Part shown: piece by piece, positions 26,975 to 36,589 of the stretch
Layout: each line of letters starts with the position of its first letter
How positions within the stretch are numbered: position 1 is the stretch's first letter
Assembly: GCA_019112865.1 (NCBI GenBank)
Contig: DXIN01000022.1
Coordinates: forward strand, 1-60,283
Reading direction: 5' to 3'
Length of the DNA stretch: 60,283 nucleotides
DNA from: Candidatus Helicobacter avicola
Lineage (GTDB): Bacteria > Campylobacterota > Campylobacteria > Campylobacterales > Helicobacteraceae
Notes under the pieces: model-generated
Databases searched by the model: none
What the model was told of the DNA's origin: nothing
The model's input: the letters and a program-made list of their open reading frames with translations, nothing else
Made by a program: the position numbers and the translations under genes

Positions 26975-28297
26975 TCATTTTCTATACTCTAGGCTTTGGT
27001 ATTTGCCATACACTACATTTGCACCTTGCACGATCTTAACGAACTTGCGTCTTGTATAATCGACCCTAAAATTCCCCACTTTAACACCACATAGCCCCAC
27101 CAAAATCTCCCCTGCCTTGCCTATGACCTCATCGCGCACCTTTGCCTTGCCACAAAAAATAATCATATGTGAGCTAGGAATATCGCGGATATGTAGCCAC
27201 ATATCATCGCCACTAGCACTTTTTAGCAACTCGAGATTCTGTGAGGCATTCTTACCTACACCAATTTTCATTCCATCGATGAAAAACACTTCAAAATTTT
27301 GCTGTTTTTTGAGCTTATTGCGAGATTTTGAGGGGCTAAATATTTTAATATCCGCGAGTGTTTTGGCTTGGGCAATAAGTGCCTTTTGGGCTTGAAGAAA
27401 ATGCAGAGAACTCTCAAGGTTTTGAATCTGCAAATGCAGATTTTGTGCCTTTTTGACGGACTTTTTGCTTAAAGCAAAATATTGCTGGGCAAGCTGGGAA
27501 AAGCTCCTTGTATGCTCTAAAATTGGGATTTGCACATCGGTATGATCCTGTGGGTTTGACAAAATAAGAGACTCCCCTCGCATATCCTTGCTATCTAACT
27601 CGTGTAGATGTGCTGTGAGCGTGTGTGCATAGAGGCTATAAGCCTTGGATTGCTCTTGTAGTAGATTGATTGAGGGAATTTCTTGTAAGAGATGTGAGAG
27701 GTTTGCCTCTTTGGATTCTATGGCTTTGAGCTGCTGTGCTTTGGCGGTGTGCAGGAGTCGCTGTGCGCGCTCCTCATACAAATTCTCCAAAAGCTCCTCA
27801 TTCACTGCTAGGATTTGGCTAGGCTTTGGGTTAGTGGGCTGTGGGAGCGGCTCTAATGGCTTACCCACACGCACTGGGCGTCTGGATTCACTAATATGAC
27901 GCAAAGCCTCTATCACTACGCGTTTGCTATCTAGCAAAATCGCATTGGTATGCTTACCGGTAAATTCTAGCTCGAGGCTAAATTCCTGCTTCTTATACGC
28001 ATTTTGCGGGGCAAAATGGAGCTGCAGGATTCGATTATCCCCATCGACACGGCTATCTAGCAGATGTGCATTGTGGCAAAGTCCTAGCTTGACATCAAAA
28101 GGCGCGTGATAGCTTTTTGTGCCTAAAATCGCTTCTTTGGTGCAAAAAATCGTGCTACAAGAACGCGTGAGATCGAGATAAAACACCCTACCCTCAAGAT
28201 TCAAAGCAAGGAGAGCATCATCAACTCTCCTGCACCCATATATCTTGCTAAAGCGTGAAAAATACGCGCTTATACCCTTTAACAACCCAAGATTCAT
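26975..28297 (-). CDS. rqcH: NFACT-domain ribosome rescue factor RqcH
   Basis: 440 residues: an N-terminal NFACT-N region (1-150), a coiled-coil middle (about 185-320, Leu/Gln/Ala rich) and a C-terminal NFACT-R domain (GDDMWLHIRDIPSSHMII, GKAKVRDEVIGKAGEI). The protein was formerly annotated as fibronectin-binding protein (HP1392 in H. pylori). RqcH binds stalled 50S-peptidyl-tRNA and adds C-terminal Ala tails. Its start overlaps the recN stop by 4 bp. Confidence 0.88.
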   Translation of the reverse strand: MNLGLLKGISAYFSRFSKIYGCRRVDDALLALNLEGRVFYLDLTRSCSTIFCTKEAILGTKSYHAPFDVKLGLCHNAHLLDSRVDGDNRILQLHFAPQNAYKKQEFSLELEFTGKHTNAILLDSKRVVIEALRHISESRRPVRVGKPLEPLPQPTNPKPSQILAVNEELLENLYEERAQRLLHTAKAQQLKAIESKEANLSHLLQEIPSINLLQEQSKAYSLYAHTLTAHLHELDSKDMRGESLILSNPQDHTDVQIPILEHTRSFSQLAQQYFALSKKSVKKAQNLHLQIQNLESSLHFLQAQKALIAQAKTLADIKIFSPSKSRNKLKKQQNFEVFFIDGMKIGVGKNASQNLELLKSASGDDMWLHIRDIPSSHMIIFCGKAKVRDEVIGKAGEILVGLCGVKVGNFRVDYTRRKFVKIVQGANVVYGKYQSLEYRK

Positions 28298-29850
28298 ACC
28301 TTGATACCATTTTTGGCTAACACCCCTTTAGCAAACTCCAACGCTTCTTTGGTTACTTGCGCCCCACTAATCATACGCGCGATTTCTTCAACGCGCCCCT
28401 GTGTATCAAGGAGTCTCACATCACTAAGTGCGCCATTTTTATATACAAGATAGTGATGATCGGCTAGAGTAGGCATATGTGGCTGATGAGAGATTGCAAA
28501 AATCTGATAGGAGGTTGAGAGTTTTTTGAGGATTTTTGCCACACCCTCGCTCTCCTCGCCACTCAAATTCGCATCGATTTCATCAAGCACCAAAAGCCCA
28601 GCGCGTGGGCTGATAGAAACATCTAAGCACATAAGCCCAAGTCTTGCACGATTGTATTCCCCTGCGCTCAATGTGCCTATCGCACTGCTACCCAGCATAA
28701 GATTGCACATACTAATCCCGCTACTATCAAGCGGCTTAGTGTCGATTTCTATATGCAGCTCTTTTAGTCGCAACTCCTGCATAATCGCACCTAACTCTTT
28801 TTCAAAGATACCTTTAGATTCTACGCGGTTTTTGTGCAGCTCTTGCGCGAGAGATTTTAGCTCGCTTTGCAAGTGTGCTTGAGACTTTTCTAGCTCCTGC
28901 TTATCAAACGCCATACTTTCATATTGCGCAAGCTTTTGCTTCTGTGTAGTAAGGTGTGTGAGTGCTGCCTCTATGCTGCCGTATTTGCGCAATAGCTCCG
29001 AGAGATCGCCGATACGATTGAGCAAAGATTCGGGATTAATATCTTCGAGTGAGTGGAGCTGCTGTTCTTTAGATTCTATAAGTGCTTCTAGCTCACTAAG
29101 CCCCTCAAAAAACATCGGACACTGCTCATCAACAAGCCCCAAAAAGCTATCCACACAGCCTAAATTTTGCAAAGTTGTGCGGACATTTTCTATCTCTTGG
29201 GCGATTTTTTCTTGACGCGAGAGCGTTTTTTTGAGCTCTAGGAGTTCCTCGTATTCGCCCTCTTTGGGCGCGATAGATTCTATCTTGGTAATCTCAAACT
29301 CCGCAATCTCCCTAAGTGTCGCTATCTGGGATTCTTGAGTGTTGAGTTCGTTTAGCTTGCGTGTAACTTCTTGCAAGGAAGCAAACTTTTGCCTACATTC
29401 TGTGAGAATACGCGTGTGAGCCAAATCTCTGGTGGCAATAAAATTATCTAAAATTCGCAAAACATTAGCTGGCTTCAAATCCTCATCGCCCTTAGCACTG
29501 ATATGCTTACCAAATCCCGACACAAGTTCGCTTAGACGTTTTTTGGAGCTGGATTGGTGATTGAGAAAATAGCGCACCTTATCTTTGCGCAGGATACTTA
29601 GCACAATCTCATCATCGCCCTCCTCTAGGAGACCCTCAATCTCTGGGGGGATTTGCACCGAATCTAGTGTGATGTTTGCCTCAATCAAGTCGGCGTTAGA
29701 ATCTTTAATCCCAAAAATCGCAAGCAGAGATTCCATAAACACCGATTTTCCGCTCCCGCTACTTCCGCTAAAGACATTAAACCCTTTAAAAAGCTCAAGC
29801 TCTAGGAGTTTAAAAGCTGGAGAATTATTAATCAAAATCCGCCGTATCAT
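28294..29850 (-). CDS. recN: DNA repair protein RecN
   Basis: 518 residues of SMC-like layout. Walker A is GSSGSGKSV near residue 31, two coiled-coil arms flank a central region, the ABC signature is LSAGEYNRARL and Walker B is LLVLDEIDANLSGEE. RecN promotes double-strand break repair. It overlaps nadK at its start and rqcH at its end by 4 bp each, giving a tight operon, the same order as HP1394-HP1393-HP1392. Confidence 0.94.
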   Translation of the reverse strand: MIRRILINNSPAFKLLELELFKGFNVFSGSSGSGKSVFMESLLAIFGIKDSNADLIEANITLDSVQIPPEIEGLLEEGDDEIVLSILRKDKVRYFLNHQSSSKKRLSELVSGFGKHISAKGDEDLKPANVLRILDNFIATRDLAHTRILTECRQKFASLQEVTRKLNELNTQESQIATLREIAEFEITKIESIAPKEGEYEELLELKKTLSRQEKIAQEIENVRTTLQNLGCVDSFLGLVDEQCPMFFEGLSELEALIESKEQQLHSLEDINPESLLNRIGDLSELLRKYGSIEAALTHLTTQKQKLAQYESMAFDKQELEKSQAHLQSELKSLAQELHKNRVESKGIFEKELGAIMQELRLKELHIEIDTKPLDSSGISMCNLMLGSSAIGTLSAGEYNRARLGLMCLDVSISPRAGLLVLDEIDANLSGEESEGVAKILKKLSTSYQIFAISHQPHMPTLADHHYLVYKNGALSDVRLLDTQGRVEEIARMISGAQVTKEALEFAKGVLAKNGIKV

Positions 29851-30707
29851 AGCTCACCCCATTTGAATTTCTCACGCAGAATCTGAAAATAATTGCGCTC
29901 TTTGGGATAGATGAGATGCGCGTATTGGGGCGATTGCTGGATTAAGATTCTATCTTGTGGCAGAATATCAATACTCTCTTGTCCATCAATGATGAGCAAT
30001 GCCTTTTCACGCACGCCAAATTCTAACTTCACGCCACTATCTACAATCAGCGGGCGTTGGGTTAAAGAATGCGGAGCAACAGGCGTGAGCAGGATATTTT
30101 TGCAATGTGGATACACCACCGAGCCACCCACCGAGATATTGTAAGCTGTGGAGCCTGTGGGAGTCCCCACGATAAGCGAATCACAAAAATAAGTATTAAA
30201 GCTCCAGCCATTGATTTTTGCTTCAATATCGATAAGCCCAGAGAGCGTTTGCTTAGAGATGAGAAATTCATTGAGCGCGAAAAGGTTGCAGTAAGGTTTC
30301 TCATCACGCACGATACTGCACTCAAGCATCATATGTGCCTGCAAATCATAAGTAGCATTTTTGAGATGCGGTAGGAAAGATTCTAACTCGCTTGGCATAA
30401 TCGCTGTCAAGAAGCCAAGTCTGCCGGTATTTATCCCCATACACGCGATGTTTTTGCCATAGCACCGCCGCACCATCGCAATCAATGTGCCATCACCCCC
30501 AATAGAGAGCAAAATATCACTCCACTCCACAAGTGTAGCAAACTCCACCCCCCTAAGCCCTATCATCGCTGCGCTAATAGAATCTAGCTTCACTTCTATG
30601 TCGTGCGTGGCAAAAATTCCGCTAATAGATTCAAAGATTTCTTTCAAATCTGGGCTTGATGGGCGTAAGATTACGCCGACCTTAGCGACTTTGACCAGCT
30701 CTAGCAT
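29847..30707 (-). CDS. nadK: NAD kinase
   Basis: 286 residues. The GGDGT motif is in LSIGGDGTLIAM, followed by GINTGRLGFL; the NE/D motif is ALNEF and VGTPTGSTAYNIS is the substrate loop. It phosphorylates NAD to NADP. It follows the 197-residue membrane protein gene by 5 bp and overlaps recN. Confidence 0.95.
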   Translation of the reverse strand: MLELVKVAKVGVILRPSSPDLKEIFESISGIFATHDIEVKLDSISAAMIGLRGVEFATLVEWSDILLSIGGDGTLIAMVRRCYGKNIACMGINTGRLGFLTAIMPSELESFLPHLKNATYDLQAHMMLECSIVRDEKPYCNLFALNEFLISKQTLSGLIDIEAKINGWSFNTYFCDSLIVGTPTGSTAYNISVGGSVVYPHCKNILLTPVAPHSLTQRPLIVDSGVKLEFGVREKALLIIDGQESIDILPQDRILIQQSPQYAHLIYPKERNYFQILREKFKWGEL

Positions 30708-30712
30708 ACAAT

Positions 30713-31306
30713 CTAGTTTTTTACCACATAATACGCTTTTACGACAAATCCGCGTTTGTTTGGCACCTGCTGGGAAAGCCCCTCAAACACTGCAACATTT
30801 GGCATATTTTTACGCACAAAAAGTATGGCTTCTTTTGCACGAAAGCTTGCTAAGCCCTCTTGTTTAAGCTCTGGGCTACTGCCACCATAAGGACGCGTAT
30901 CGACAATCCCACTCACTTCGATAGCTACGACTTTTTTGTCCTCCAAGGCGTGTTTTAAGCCTTCTATGAGCGTTTGTTGGCATTTTTTATTGAGATTCCA
31001 TTTGCCCACAGGCATAATGCCACATTCACTCACAAGCGTTTCTTGGGGCTTAATCATATAATTGAGTGTTAGAGATATACTATCTTTCTCGCTTCTTAAT
31101 GCCCTTGTTTCAGATTCTAGTCGCTTGATTTGTGCATCTTTGGCATCATCTTGGGAACGTTCTAGCGAAAATCCTAACCCACCTTGCTCCAATATCGCAC
31201 TTTGTGAGCCAAGCAAAATATAATAAATCGCGCCAAGTATGATGAGCAAAATCAACGCTGCAAGCGTGAGGTATAGACCTGCTTTACCTTTTTTTCTTTT
31301 TTCCAT
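30713..31306 (-). CDS. Membrane-anchored protein with an OmpA-like C-terminus
   Basis: 197 residues: a Lys/Arg-rich cytoplasmic tip, one membrane helix (GLYLTLAALILLIILGAIYYILL), a coiled-coil stretch (about 50-85) and a C-terminal part where IEVSGIVDTRPYGGSSPELKQ followed by a SFRAKEAILFVRK helix resembles the peptidoglycan-binding OmpA/MotB fold. The key OmpA Asp/Arg pair is not clear. First gene of the nadK-recN-rqcH run. Function unknown. Confidence 0.55.
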   Translation of the reverse strand: MEKRKKGKAGLYLTLAALILLIILGAIYYILLGSQSAILEQGGLGFSLERSQDDAKDAQIKRLESETRALRSEKDSISLTLNYMIKPQETLVSECGIMPVGKWNLNKKCQQTLIEGLKHALEDKKVVAIEVSGIVDTRPYGGSSPELKQEGLASFRAKEAILFVRKNMPNVAVFEGLSQQVPNKRGFVVKAYYVVKN

Positions 31307-31379
31307 AGCTTTCCTTTTATGTGAAACTCCGCATATTGTAGCAGATTTAGATGTAAAGCTAGATTAAAATTCTAGCTTG

Positions 31380-33455
31380 CTAGACTTTTTGCACAAAGCT
31401 CTCAAGTATCACGCGCTCATTGCCGCCAAAATTTATCTTCAATGCCACCTTCCCGCCACTATCACGCACCTCACATACGCGCCCAGTGCCAAAGACTTTG
31501 TGTATCACCATATCATTGACTTTAATATCTTGAGTTTGATTACCATTAGGTATGGTATTTGTTGTGCGAGAGAGATTTTGTGTGAGTTTAGATTCTGTCA
31601 AAAATCGCGAAGGACGCAAAAATCGCCGCTTACCATGGACAAACCTACTCTCCACACTACACAAATAGAGCTTATGTCTTGCCCTTGTGAAAGCCACATA
31701 GCCCAGCCTGCGCTCTTCTTGTAGCTCATCACCACCGCCATATAGTGGGAACATCTCCTCTTCAAGCCCTATCACAAAGACATTATCAAACTCCAAGCCC
31801 TTAGCACTATGTATGCTCATACAGCTCACACACTCTCCACCCTGCTCATCGCTACTTGAGCTTAGCGCGATGGTGTTTAGAAAATCCTGCAAGCCCTCAT
31901 CGGGATTATGCACCACAAAATCACGCAAAAGCCCATAAAACTCCTCTATGTTTGCGATTCTATCCACCGATTCTAAAGTGCTAAATTCTTTGCTAAAATC
32001 TAGCCACTCCTCTAGCGCGTCTATAAACGCAAGCTTATCAGAATCCACCAACGCCCTTAACTCCGCGATTTTGGCAAAAAATCCCTCAAGTGTTTTAAAG
32101 TTTTTTTGCCCGAGGGCTTGCGCGCATTCTTGTTTATACGCGCCAAAAGTCTCTGCGATGCTCATTTGCTTGACTTTTGCGAGAGATTCTAAACTCTCTT
32201 GAGATTTTTTACCAATCCCACGGCGAGGCTTATTGATAATACGCAAAAGTGAATAATCATCGCTAAGATTATGCACAAGACGCACATAGCTTAGCAAATC
32301 CTTCACCTCCGCGCGCTCATAAAAGCGCATAGCTCCGATGATTTTATAGGGGATCTTGGCTTTGTTAAATGCCTCCTCTATGCCACGTGAGAGGGCATTT
32401 AGCCGAAAAAGCACGGCGAAATCTTGCGCTCTCTTGCCTTGAGCAAGCTCTTTAGTGATAATCGTAGCGATCGTGCTTCCCTCTTGTGCTTCATCTTGAG
32501 AATGCACAATCTCTACCTCTTGCCCACTCTCCTTAGTGCTTTGGAGGTTTTTGCCCAAACGCCTTGTGTTATGTGCGATGAGGGCATTGGCTACTTGCAG
32601 GATCTCGGGCGTGGAGCGGTAGTTTTGCTCGAGTTTGATGAGCGTGGCGTTGCTAAATTGTTGCTCAAAGTTTAGGATATTATTAATATCTGCCCCACGC
32701 CACCCATAGATACTTTGGTCATCATCGCCCACCACACAGAGATTATTATGCGTGCTTGTGAGATAAGAGAGAAGCCTGTATTGAATCTCATTGGTATCTT
32801 GATACTCATCAACCATAATGTATTGATAATGCTTGCTTGTTTCATTGCGCAAATCCTCGTTTGCAGCGAGAATCTCACAAGTGAGATAGAGCAAATCATC
32901 AAAATCAAGCATATTTTTGCTACGCAAAAACTCCTCATACTCGACATACACGCGGTGCAGGGCTTTAAATTCTGGTGTGTGGGCGTGTGCGGCGGCAGAT
33001 TCTGGACTAAGCGAGGCGTTTTTACAACTACTGATATAGCCTAAGATTCTCTGTGGTGTGAGATTGGGAGCGAGCTTTTTGACAATGCGTTTGCAATCAT
33101 CAGAATCTAGGAGTGTGAAATTTGCACTGCGCCCCAAATGATGTATGTGGAAGCGCAAAAAAAGCAAGCCGAATTTGTGAAATGTGCAAAGCAAGGGTGG
33201 GGTTTGCGTGGTAGATTCTAAAAGTGCCATTGCACGTTCGCGCATCTCTGCAGCGGCTTTGTTGGTAAAAGTGAGGGTGAGGGTGTGCTGGGCTGGTATG
33301 CCAATCTCCTCGATGAGATAGGCTAAACGCGTGGTGAGGGTTTTGGTCTTGCCACTGCCCGCTCCTGCAAGGATTAGCAACGCCCCATCGGTATGCTCTA
33401 CCGCTTGACGTTGCTGGGGATTGAGCGAATCTAGGCTGCGTGAGAGTTTGCTCAT
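31380..33455 (-). CDS. uvrD: UvrD/PcrA-type 3'-5' DNA helicase
   Basis: 691 residues of SF1A helicase. Motifs seen: Q motif LNPQQRQAVEH, Walker A LAGAGSGKTKTLTTRL, Walker B VDEYQDTN, motif III GDDDQSIYGWRGAD, motif IV LEQNYRS, motif V MSIHSAKGLEFDNVFV and motif VI VAFTRARHKLYL. It unwinds DNA in nucleotide excision and mismatch-independent repair and removes RecA or RNA polymerase. The ATG overlaps the argD stop by 4 bp. A second helicase such as Rep cannot be excluded by sequence alone. Confidence 0.9.
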   Translation of the reverse strand: MSKLSRSLDSLNPQQRQAVEHTDGALLILAGAGSGKTKTLTTRLAYLIEEIGIPAQHTLTLTFTNKAAAEMRERAMALLESTTQTPPLLCTFHKFGLLFLRFHIHHLGRSANFTLLDSDDCKRIVKKLAPNLTPQRILGYISSCKNASLSPESAAAHAHTPEFKALHRVYVEYEEFLRSKNMLDFDDLLYLTCEILAANEDLRNETSKHYQYIMVDEYQDTNEIQYRLLSYLTSTHNNLCVVGDDDQSIYGWRGADINNILNFEQQFSNATLIKLEQNYRSTPEILQVANALIAHNTRRLGKNLQSTKESGQEVEIVHSQDEAQEGSTIATIITKELAQGKRAQDFAVLFRLNALSRGIEEAFNKAKIPYKIIGAMRFYERAEVKDLLSYVRLVHNLSDDYSLLRIINKPRRGIGKKSQESLESLAKVKQMSIAETFGAYKQECAQALGQKNFKTLEGFFAKIAELRALVDSDKLAFIDALEEWLDFSKEFSTLESVDRIANIEEFYGLLRDFVVHNPDEGLQDFLNTIALSSSSDEQGGECVSCMSIHSAKGLEFDNVFVIGLEEEMFPLYGGGDELQEERRLGYVAFTRARHKLYLCSVESRFVHGKRRFLRPSRFLTESKLTQNLSRTTNTIPNGNQTQDIKVNDMVIHKVFGTGRVCEVRDSGGKVALKINFGGNERVILESFVQKV

Positions 33456-34690
33456 TTAGTATTCTTAGGTTTTTGAGGGATTTTTAGCTCTTTGAGTGCA
33501 TGGATAAGCCTCGCAAAGCCCTCATCAATCTCGCCTTTGGTGATATTTAGTGGGGGCAAAAACCGCAAGACATCGCCTCCAGAACGCAATACAAGCACAC
33601 GGTGCTGCAGACACACACTAATAATCTGTGTCAAAATCTCTCCATTACGCACTTGCAAACCACACATAAGCCCTAAGCCCACGCGTTTGCTAAAAATCGC
33701 GGGATACTGCTTCAATACAGAATCTAGCTTGGTATGAAAGTATTTAATCGCCACATCAAGCACTTTGTCCTTGCGCATTTTTTCTAGGGTTTTTAGCACC
33801 GCTAATCCTGCGTTGGTGCTTAGGAAATTCCCACCAAAAGTGCTACCATGATCGCCAGATTCAAACACATCGACAAGACGCGTCATACACGCACCAATAG
33901 GCACGCCACCAGCCAAACCCTTTGCCATTGTGATGACATCAGGCTCTATACCATACACCTTAGAGGCAAAAATCTCGCCACTGCGGTAAATTCCACTCTG
34001 CACCTCATCAATGATGAGCAAAATATTTTGCTCTTTTAGAATCTTGGCAAGATCTTGGACTTGCTTTTTATCTAGCGCATTAATCCCACCCTCGCCCTGC
34101 ACAAGCTCCAAAAGAACTGCTATGGTTTGAGAATCTATCTTGTTTGGTATATCAGCAAGATTTTTGGCACGCACAAACCCATCGGGAAATGGCGCGAAAT
34201 GTTTGTGAAATTTATCCTGCCCTGTGGCTTTGAGTGTGGCTATCGTGCGTCCATGAAAGCTAGAATCTAGCGTGATGATTTTGTAACGCCCACTTTTCTC
34301 ACCAAACTTGCGTGCGATTTTGATAGCGCACTCGTTTGCCTCTGCTCCAGAATTACCAAAAAATACACGCCATTGGGCTTTATCGCTACTACCTCGCTTA
34401 TAGTATTCCACGAGTCGTGCAGCAAGCTTGGCTTGAGGCTCGATGTAGTAGAGATTAGAGGTGTGGATAAGCGTCTTTGCGCTCTTTTTGAGAGCTTTTT
34501 GCAGGGCTTTTGGGCTATGTCCTAGTGATGCCACGCCTATACCACTACCAAAGTCGATATAATCCTTACCTTGTGTATCCTGCAGCCTCGCACCCTTGCC
34601 CTTGACAAACGCTACATTTGCACGCGCATAAGTGTGCAGCACATATGCCTTATCCAATGCTTGTATTGCCTTAAATCCATGCTTTGCCAT
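33452..34690 (-). CDS. argD: Acetylornithine/succinyl-diaminopimelate aminotransferase
   Basis: 412 residues of class III PLP aminotransferase. FFGNSGAEANECAIKIAR binds the PLP phosphate, IIDEVQSGIYRSG carries the ring-stacking Asp, MAKGLAGGVPIGA holds the Schiff-base Lys, and GDHGSTFGGN is the second-subunit phosphate loop. Used in arginine synthesis or, in Helicobacter that lack it, in the diaminopimelate branch; the two uses cannot be separated here. It leads into uvrD with a 4-bp overlap. Confidence 0.88.
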   Translation of the reverse strand: MAKHGFKAIQALDKAYVLHTYARANVAFVKGKGARLQDTQGKDYIDFGSGIGVASLGHSPKALQKALKKSAKTLIHTSNLYYIEPQAKLAARLVEYYKRGSSDKAQWRVFFGNSGAEANECAIKIARKFGEKSGRYKIITLDSSFHGRTIATLKATGQDKFHKHFAPFPDGFVRAKNLADIPNKIDSQTIAVLLELVQGEGGINALDKKQVQDLAKILKEQNILLIIDEVQSGIYRSGEIFASKVYGIEPDVITMAKGLAGGVPIGACMTRLVDVFESGDHGSTFGGNFLSTNAGLAVLKTLEKMRKDKVLDVAIKYFHTKLDSVLKQYPAIFSKRVGLGLMCGLQVRNGEILTQIISVCLQHRVLVLRSGGDVLRFLPPLNITKGEIDEGFARLIHALKELKIPQKPKNTK

Positions 34691-34733
34691 ACAACCTCCT
34701 TTAAAGTTACTTTATCATTGTAGCAAAAGAGGG

Positions 34734-34880
34734 CTAAAAATAACCAAAATACAAGGATTGCCACAAAAATTTGATAAAAGCTACACCAATGAGCGATAAA
34801 AAGATAGCTTTTGCAGTGAAATATGGAGTGATTTTTGCTCTATGGCTTACTTGATATTTCTCTAAGGAGCTCTCTTGCAA
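34734..34880 (-). CDS. Possible small single-helix membrane protein
   Basis: A 48-codon frame from a TTG with AAAGG upstream ends 44 bp before argD. The last 25 residues form a plausible membrane helix (AIFLSLIGVAFIKFLW). Its start overlaps the start of the divergent gene at 34875 by 6 bp, which counts against it. Listed only because the gap is otherwise empty. Confidence 0.25.
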   Translation of the reverse strand: MQESSLEKYQVSHRAKITPYFTAKAIFLSLIGVAFIKFLWQSLYFGYF

Positions 34881-35444
34881 ATCAATGCCTTTAATACCCA
34901 ATACCCAAGCCCACAAACATTCTATGATAAAGAATCCAAACCACTAGCTAAAAATGCTCAACAAAACCAAGAATATAACACCCAACAGGCAGCGACACAA
35001 AGCCCTCTTGCCACGCAAGAGACACAATCCCCCACATATACCAAAGAGACACAAATCTCTCCAGAGAAAACTTCTGCCATAGTCGCCACACAAGAGGATT
35101 TAGACAAAGACACACAAGGGCAGTCAAAAATCGATGAAAATCCTCACCCAGAGCGTATAACCTATGGTTTAAAAATCCTAGAACTTATGAGCAATGAAGA
35201 ATACCGCGCCTTTGTGTTTGCCTCACAGGGACTAAGTGAATCCCAAAAAATGCTTATGGCACAGGGTTTGTATAGATTCACAGACTTTTATCAAGGGCGC
35301 AAAGACGGCGAATCTGGGCAAATTGATGCGACTATGCAGCAACAACTCAAAGCCTTTGGTGCGCAAAATAGCCAAATTGAGAGCTTCATCAATCGCTACA
35401 AAAACGCGTATGCACAAATTTTGAGTGAGGGGTATTTGGGATAA
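34875..35444 (+). CDS. Hypothetical protein with disordered N-terminus
   Basis: 189 residues from a TTG start with AAGGAG six bases upstream. Residues 1-95 are Gln/Thr/Ser/Glu rich and probably disordered. The second half is helical (ITYGLKILELMSNEEYRAFVFASQGLSESQKM). The N-terminal phrase MQINAFNTQYP is of a kind seen in several short Helicobacter proteins, but I cannot name a family. No signal peptide. Single gene before tRNA-Met. Confidence 0.6.
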   Translation: MQINAFNTQYPSPQTFYDKESKPLAKNAQQNQEYNTQQAATQSPLATQETQSPTYTKETQISPEKTSAIVATQEDLDKDTQGQSKIDENPHPERITYGLKILELMSNEEYRAFVFASQGLSESQKMLMAQGLYRFTDFYQGRKDGESGQIDATMQQQLKAFGAQNSQIESFINRYKNAYAQILSEGYLG

Positions 35445-35529
35445 TCCCTGAATAACCCTCGTTTTTCAATGCCTTTTAAGCAAAGTTTTTTTACAATGCG
35501 GATTTTTACTCGCCCAAAATTGCGATGTA

Positions 35530-35606
35530 GTCAGGGTAGCTCAGCTGGTTAGAGCGCTGGTCTCATAAGCCGGAGGTCGGGAGTTCAAGTCTCCCCCTTG
35601 ACACCA
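35530..35606 (+). tRNA. tRNA-Met (CAT)
   Basis: 77 nt including encoded CCA. Acceptor stem GTCAGGG pairs with CCTTGAC (one G-U), D arm AGCTCAGCTGGTTAGAGC, anticodon loop CTCATAA giving CAT, T arm GGGAGTTCAAGTCTCCC. Elongator Met is most likely; a lysidine-modified Ile tRNA also carries CAT and cannot be fully excluded. A TACAAT box lies about 40 bp upstream. Confidence 0.92.
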
Positions 35607-35683
35607 TACACAATTTTTCCACTCCCATACAACCCTTAAGTTAAAATACAATACAATGTTTGAAACACCAAAAAAGGAAACAT

Positions 35684-36589
35684 ATGCACTATTTGTGGCT
35701 GCTAGGACTTTTTATACTCCCTTGTTTTGCTGCCCTCAAAGAATGCAAGAGTGATGAGGATAAAATACAAGGTTGTGTAGATAAAGAATATTATGAAAAT
35801 GGAAAATTAAAGGCAGAGGGCATATTCAAAAATGACGAACCTGATGGTCTTGCAAAAATGTATTACCAAAGTGGAAAGCTACAGCTTGAAATGCCCTTTC
35901 AAAACGGGAAATTGCACGGCTTAATGAAAGAGTATTACGAAAACGGGAAAACCAAAGCAGAGATTCTGTGGGAAAATGATAAACAAGAGCGTATCAAAAT
36001 GTATTATGAAAATGGCACACTCCAAGAAGAATCATCAAGGAATGGGGCAAGAAAAATGTATTACCAAAGTGGAAAGCTTGAATTGGAAGGAACACTCAAA
36101 GATGGAAACCCAATCGGCATAACCAAGGTATATTATGAAAGTGGAAAATTAAGGCGAGAATTTATTATGGACGATGGGGGACAAGGAGGTGTGGCAAGAG
36201 CATATTATGAAGATGACAATCTCAAAGAAGAAATGCCCTTTACCTACAACCAAGATAAAACCATGAATGGCATTGCCACGATGTATCACAAAAATGGAAA
36301 TATCGCCAAAGAAACCCCATACAAAAATAGCAGAATCGAGGGTGTCGTCAAGAGCTATGATGAAAAAGGCGAACTCTTTGAAGAAACAAGCTATAAAGAC
36401 AATCTCAAACACGGCACGATGCGTATGTATTATGAAAATGGAGATGTATTTGTCCAAGCAGAATTTGAAAACGATGTGCCAAAATCTGGGCAGTGTGGCA
36501 ATGGCAAACAGCTCACCAATGCACATTTACTCAAAATCCAAAGATATTTTAGTGAGGGAAATGCACTGCAATATGCTATTTGCGAATGA
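35684..36589 (+). CDS. MORN-like repeat (YwqK-type) exported protein
   Basis: 301 residues from ATG 35684, which has AAAAAGGAAA upstream; an upstream TTG has none. An N-terminal signal peptide (MHYLWLLGLFILPCFAAL) is followed by about ten 20-24 residue repeats of the form YYENGKLxxExxFKNxxxxG, the MORN_2 or YwqK pattern. Such proteins are often called antitoxins by annotation pipelines, but that has no support here. The repeats form a long beta-sheet that may bind lipid or protein in the periplasm. Its 3' end overlaps the convergent patatin gene by 14 bp. Confidence 0.8.
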   Translation: MHYLWLLGLFILPCFAALKECKSDEDKIQGCVDKEYYENGKLKAEGIFKNDEPDGLAKMYYQSGKLQLEMPFQNGKLHGLMKEYYENGKTKAEILWENDKQERIKMYYENGTLQEESSRNGARKMYYQSGKLELEGTLKDGNPIGITKVYYESGKLRREFIMDDGGQGGVARAYYEDDNLKEEMPFTYNQDKTMNGIATMYHKNGNIAKETPYKNSRIEGVVKSYDEKGELFEETSYKDNLKHGTMRMYYENGDVFVQAEFENDVPKSGQCGNGKQLTNAHLLKIQRYFSEGNALQYAICE